DNA of 15,193 nt from positions 1 through 15,193 of the forward strand of contig DGTA01000040.1 of assembly GCA_002394165.1 (NCBI GenBank), in the 5' to 3' direction. Each line of letters opens with the position of its first letter. Within the stretch, counting starts at the first letter, position 1. The stretch is from Lachnospiraceae bacterium UBA4348. Its GTDB lineage: Bacteria > Bacillota > Clostridia > Lachnospirales > Lachnospiraceae. Both the position numbers and the translations under genes were made by a program. The notes beneath the pieces are model-generated. The model saw only the letters and a list, made by a program, of their open reading frames with translations, was not told the DNA's origin and searched no databases. Positions 14,665 through 15,193 of this stretch are shown here, one piece after another.

Positions 14665-15193
14665 TCAGTCGTCAAGATTGGTGTAGACAGCCTGGACGTC
14701 GTCATCGGCATCGAGCAGGTCAAGAGTCCTGTTAAGCTGTTTGAGTGCATCTTCATCAGTAAGGGATACATAATTCTGGGGAATCATAGTGACATCCGCG
14801 GATGCCATGGGAATGCCGGCTTCCTCAAGGGCCTGCCTGACCGAAGAAAAATCCTCCGGGGAGGTGAGGATCTCGTAGCTGTCCTCTTCCTCGGAAAAGT
14901 CCTCTGCACCGGCATCAAGCACAAGCATCATCAGCTCGTCGGGATCAGTCTCATACTCTTCTTTATCAATAATGATCTGGCCTTTCTGGTCAAACATATA
15001 AGAGACGCATCCCTGGGTCCCGATATTTCCGCTTCCCTTTGTGAAGGCGCTCCTGACGTTGGCGGCCGTCCGGTTCTTGTTGTCGGTCAGCGCTTCCACG
15101 ATGATCGCAATGCCGCTCGGTCCGTATCCTTCATAGGTGACATGTTCATAATTGACGGAACCGATGTCGCCGGCCGCTTTCTTGATGCCGCGG
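14665..15193 (-). CDS. YebC/PmpR family protein, C-terminal part (cut by window edge)
   Basis: The visible 176 residues belong to the YebC/TACO1 family. They include GIKKAAGDIG and VNYEHVTYEGYGPSG (in the last 94 bases of the window), IIVEALTDNKNRTAANVRSAF, GNIGTQGCVSYMFDQKG, DELMMLVLDAGAEDF and the ending LDLLDADDDVQAVYTNLDD. The N-terminal residues of the usual 240-250, including the MSGHSKWxNIKxRK-type start, lie outside the window, and the frame stays open to base 15193. Family members are annotated as DNA-binding transcriptional regulators. Recent work links YebC proteins to translation of polyproline stretches, and mitochondrial TACO1 is a translational activator; the sequence cannot decide between these. 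The GTG at 15099 is an internal valine codon, not the start. The downstream gene begins 44 nt later. Confidence 0.96.
   Translation of the reverse strand, partial: RGIKKAAGDIGSVNYEHVTYEGYGPSGIAIIVEALTDNKNRTAANVRSAFTKGSGNIGTQGCVSYMFDQKGQIIIDKEEYETDPDELMMLVLDAGAEDFSEEEDSYEILTSPEDFSSVRQALEEAGIPMASADVTMIPQNYVSLTDEDALKQLNRTLDLLDADDDVQAVYTNLDD

Noticed and set aside
14665..15099. A complete 144-residue protein starting at GTG 15099
   Set aside because: The frame continues upstream to the window edge with conserved YebC sequence, so this GTG is an internal valine.
1..15193. Mobile elements, CRISPR repeats, tRNA genes or a defence or phage island
   Set aside because: No transposase or integrase frames, no regularly spaced repeats and no cloverleaf-like sequences were seen; base composition and gene direction are uniform.

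Overview
This is a gene-dense bacterial chromosome segment (roughly 55% G+C by eye) in which every supported gene lies on the minus strand. Gene content and protein sequences point to an anaerobic member of the Firmicutes/Clostridia, most probably Lachnospiraceae. The main reasons are a paired electron-bifurcating transhydrogenase (NfnA/NfnB), a SpoVB/YtgP-type flippase, a DUF3048 (YerB-like) exported protein, a DUF896 protein, a proB without PUA domain, and a miaB-mutS pair. The family assignment is inference from recognised proteins; no rRNA is present to confirm it.

Read in the direction of transcription (high to low coordinates), the layout is as follows. (1) 15193-14665: a yebC-type gene cut by the window edge. 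(2) 14620-13847: an uncharacterised protein carrying a CFI-box-like Cys motif, ended by a strong hairpin plus T-tract (13778-13821). (3) 13745-10125: uppP (undecaprenyl-diphosphatase) and ftsK/spoIIIE (DNA translocase). (4) A well-formed sigma-A-like promoter (10078-10106), then nfnA and nfnB. (5) rlmH, phoH and ybeY, all linked to rRNA or RNA maturation, coupled closely to nfnB. (6) A DUF3048 exported protein and a multi-spanning lipid-linked-oligosaccharide flippase-like protein. (7) proB, a small DUF896 protein, miaB and the first 92 codons of mutS, which runs off the window at base 1.

From nfnA to mutS the spacing is never more than about 31 nt. Several junctions overlap or share their Shine-Dalgarno with the preceding gene, and I see no terminator, so one long transcript from the 10078-10106 promoter is plausible. 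Functionally the window is core housekeeping: cell-envelope lipid carrier recycling and flipping, chromosome segregation, redox balancing (ferredoxin/NADH/NADPH), ribosome maturation, proline synthesis, tRNA modification and mismatch repair. I found no mobile element, CRISPR array, tRNA, rRNA, phage gene or obvious defence system.

The least understood items are the CFI-box protein, the hairpin ahead of uppP with a possible competing stem, the Cys/Gly tail of NfnA that is also the ribosome-binding site of nfnB, and the absence of proA next to proB. I do not see a convincing wholly new system here. There is no stretch above 300 bases without a gene; the longest non-coding gaps are about 101 nt (13746-13846) and 92 nt (10033-10124), both described below.
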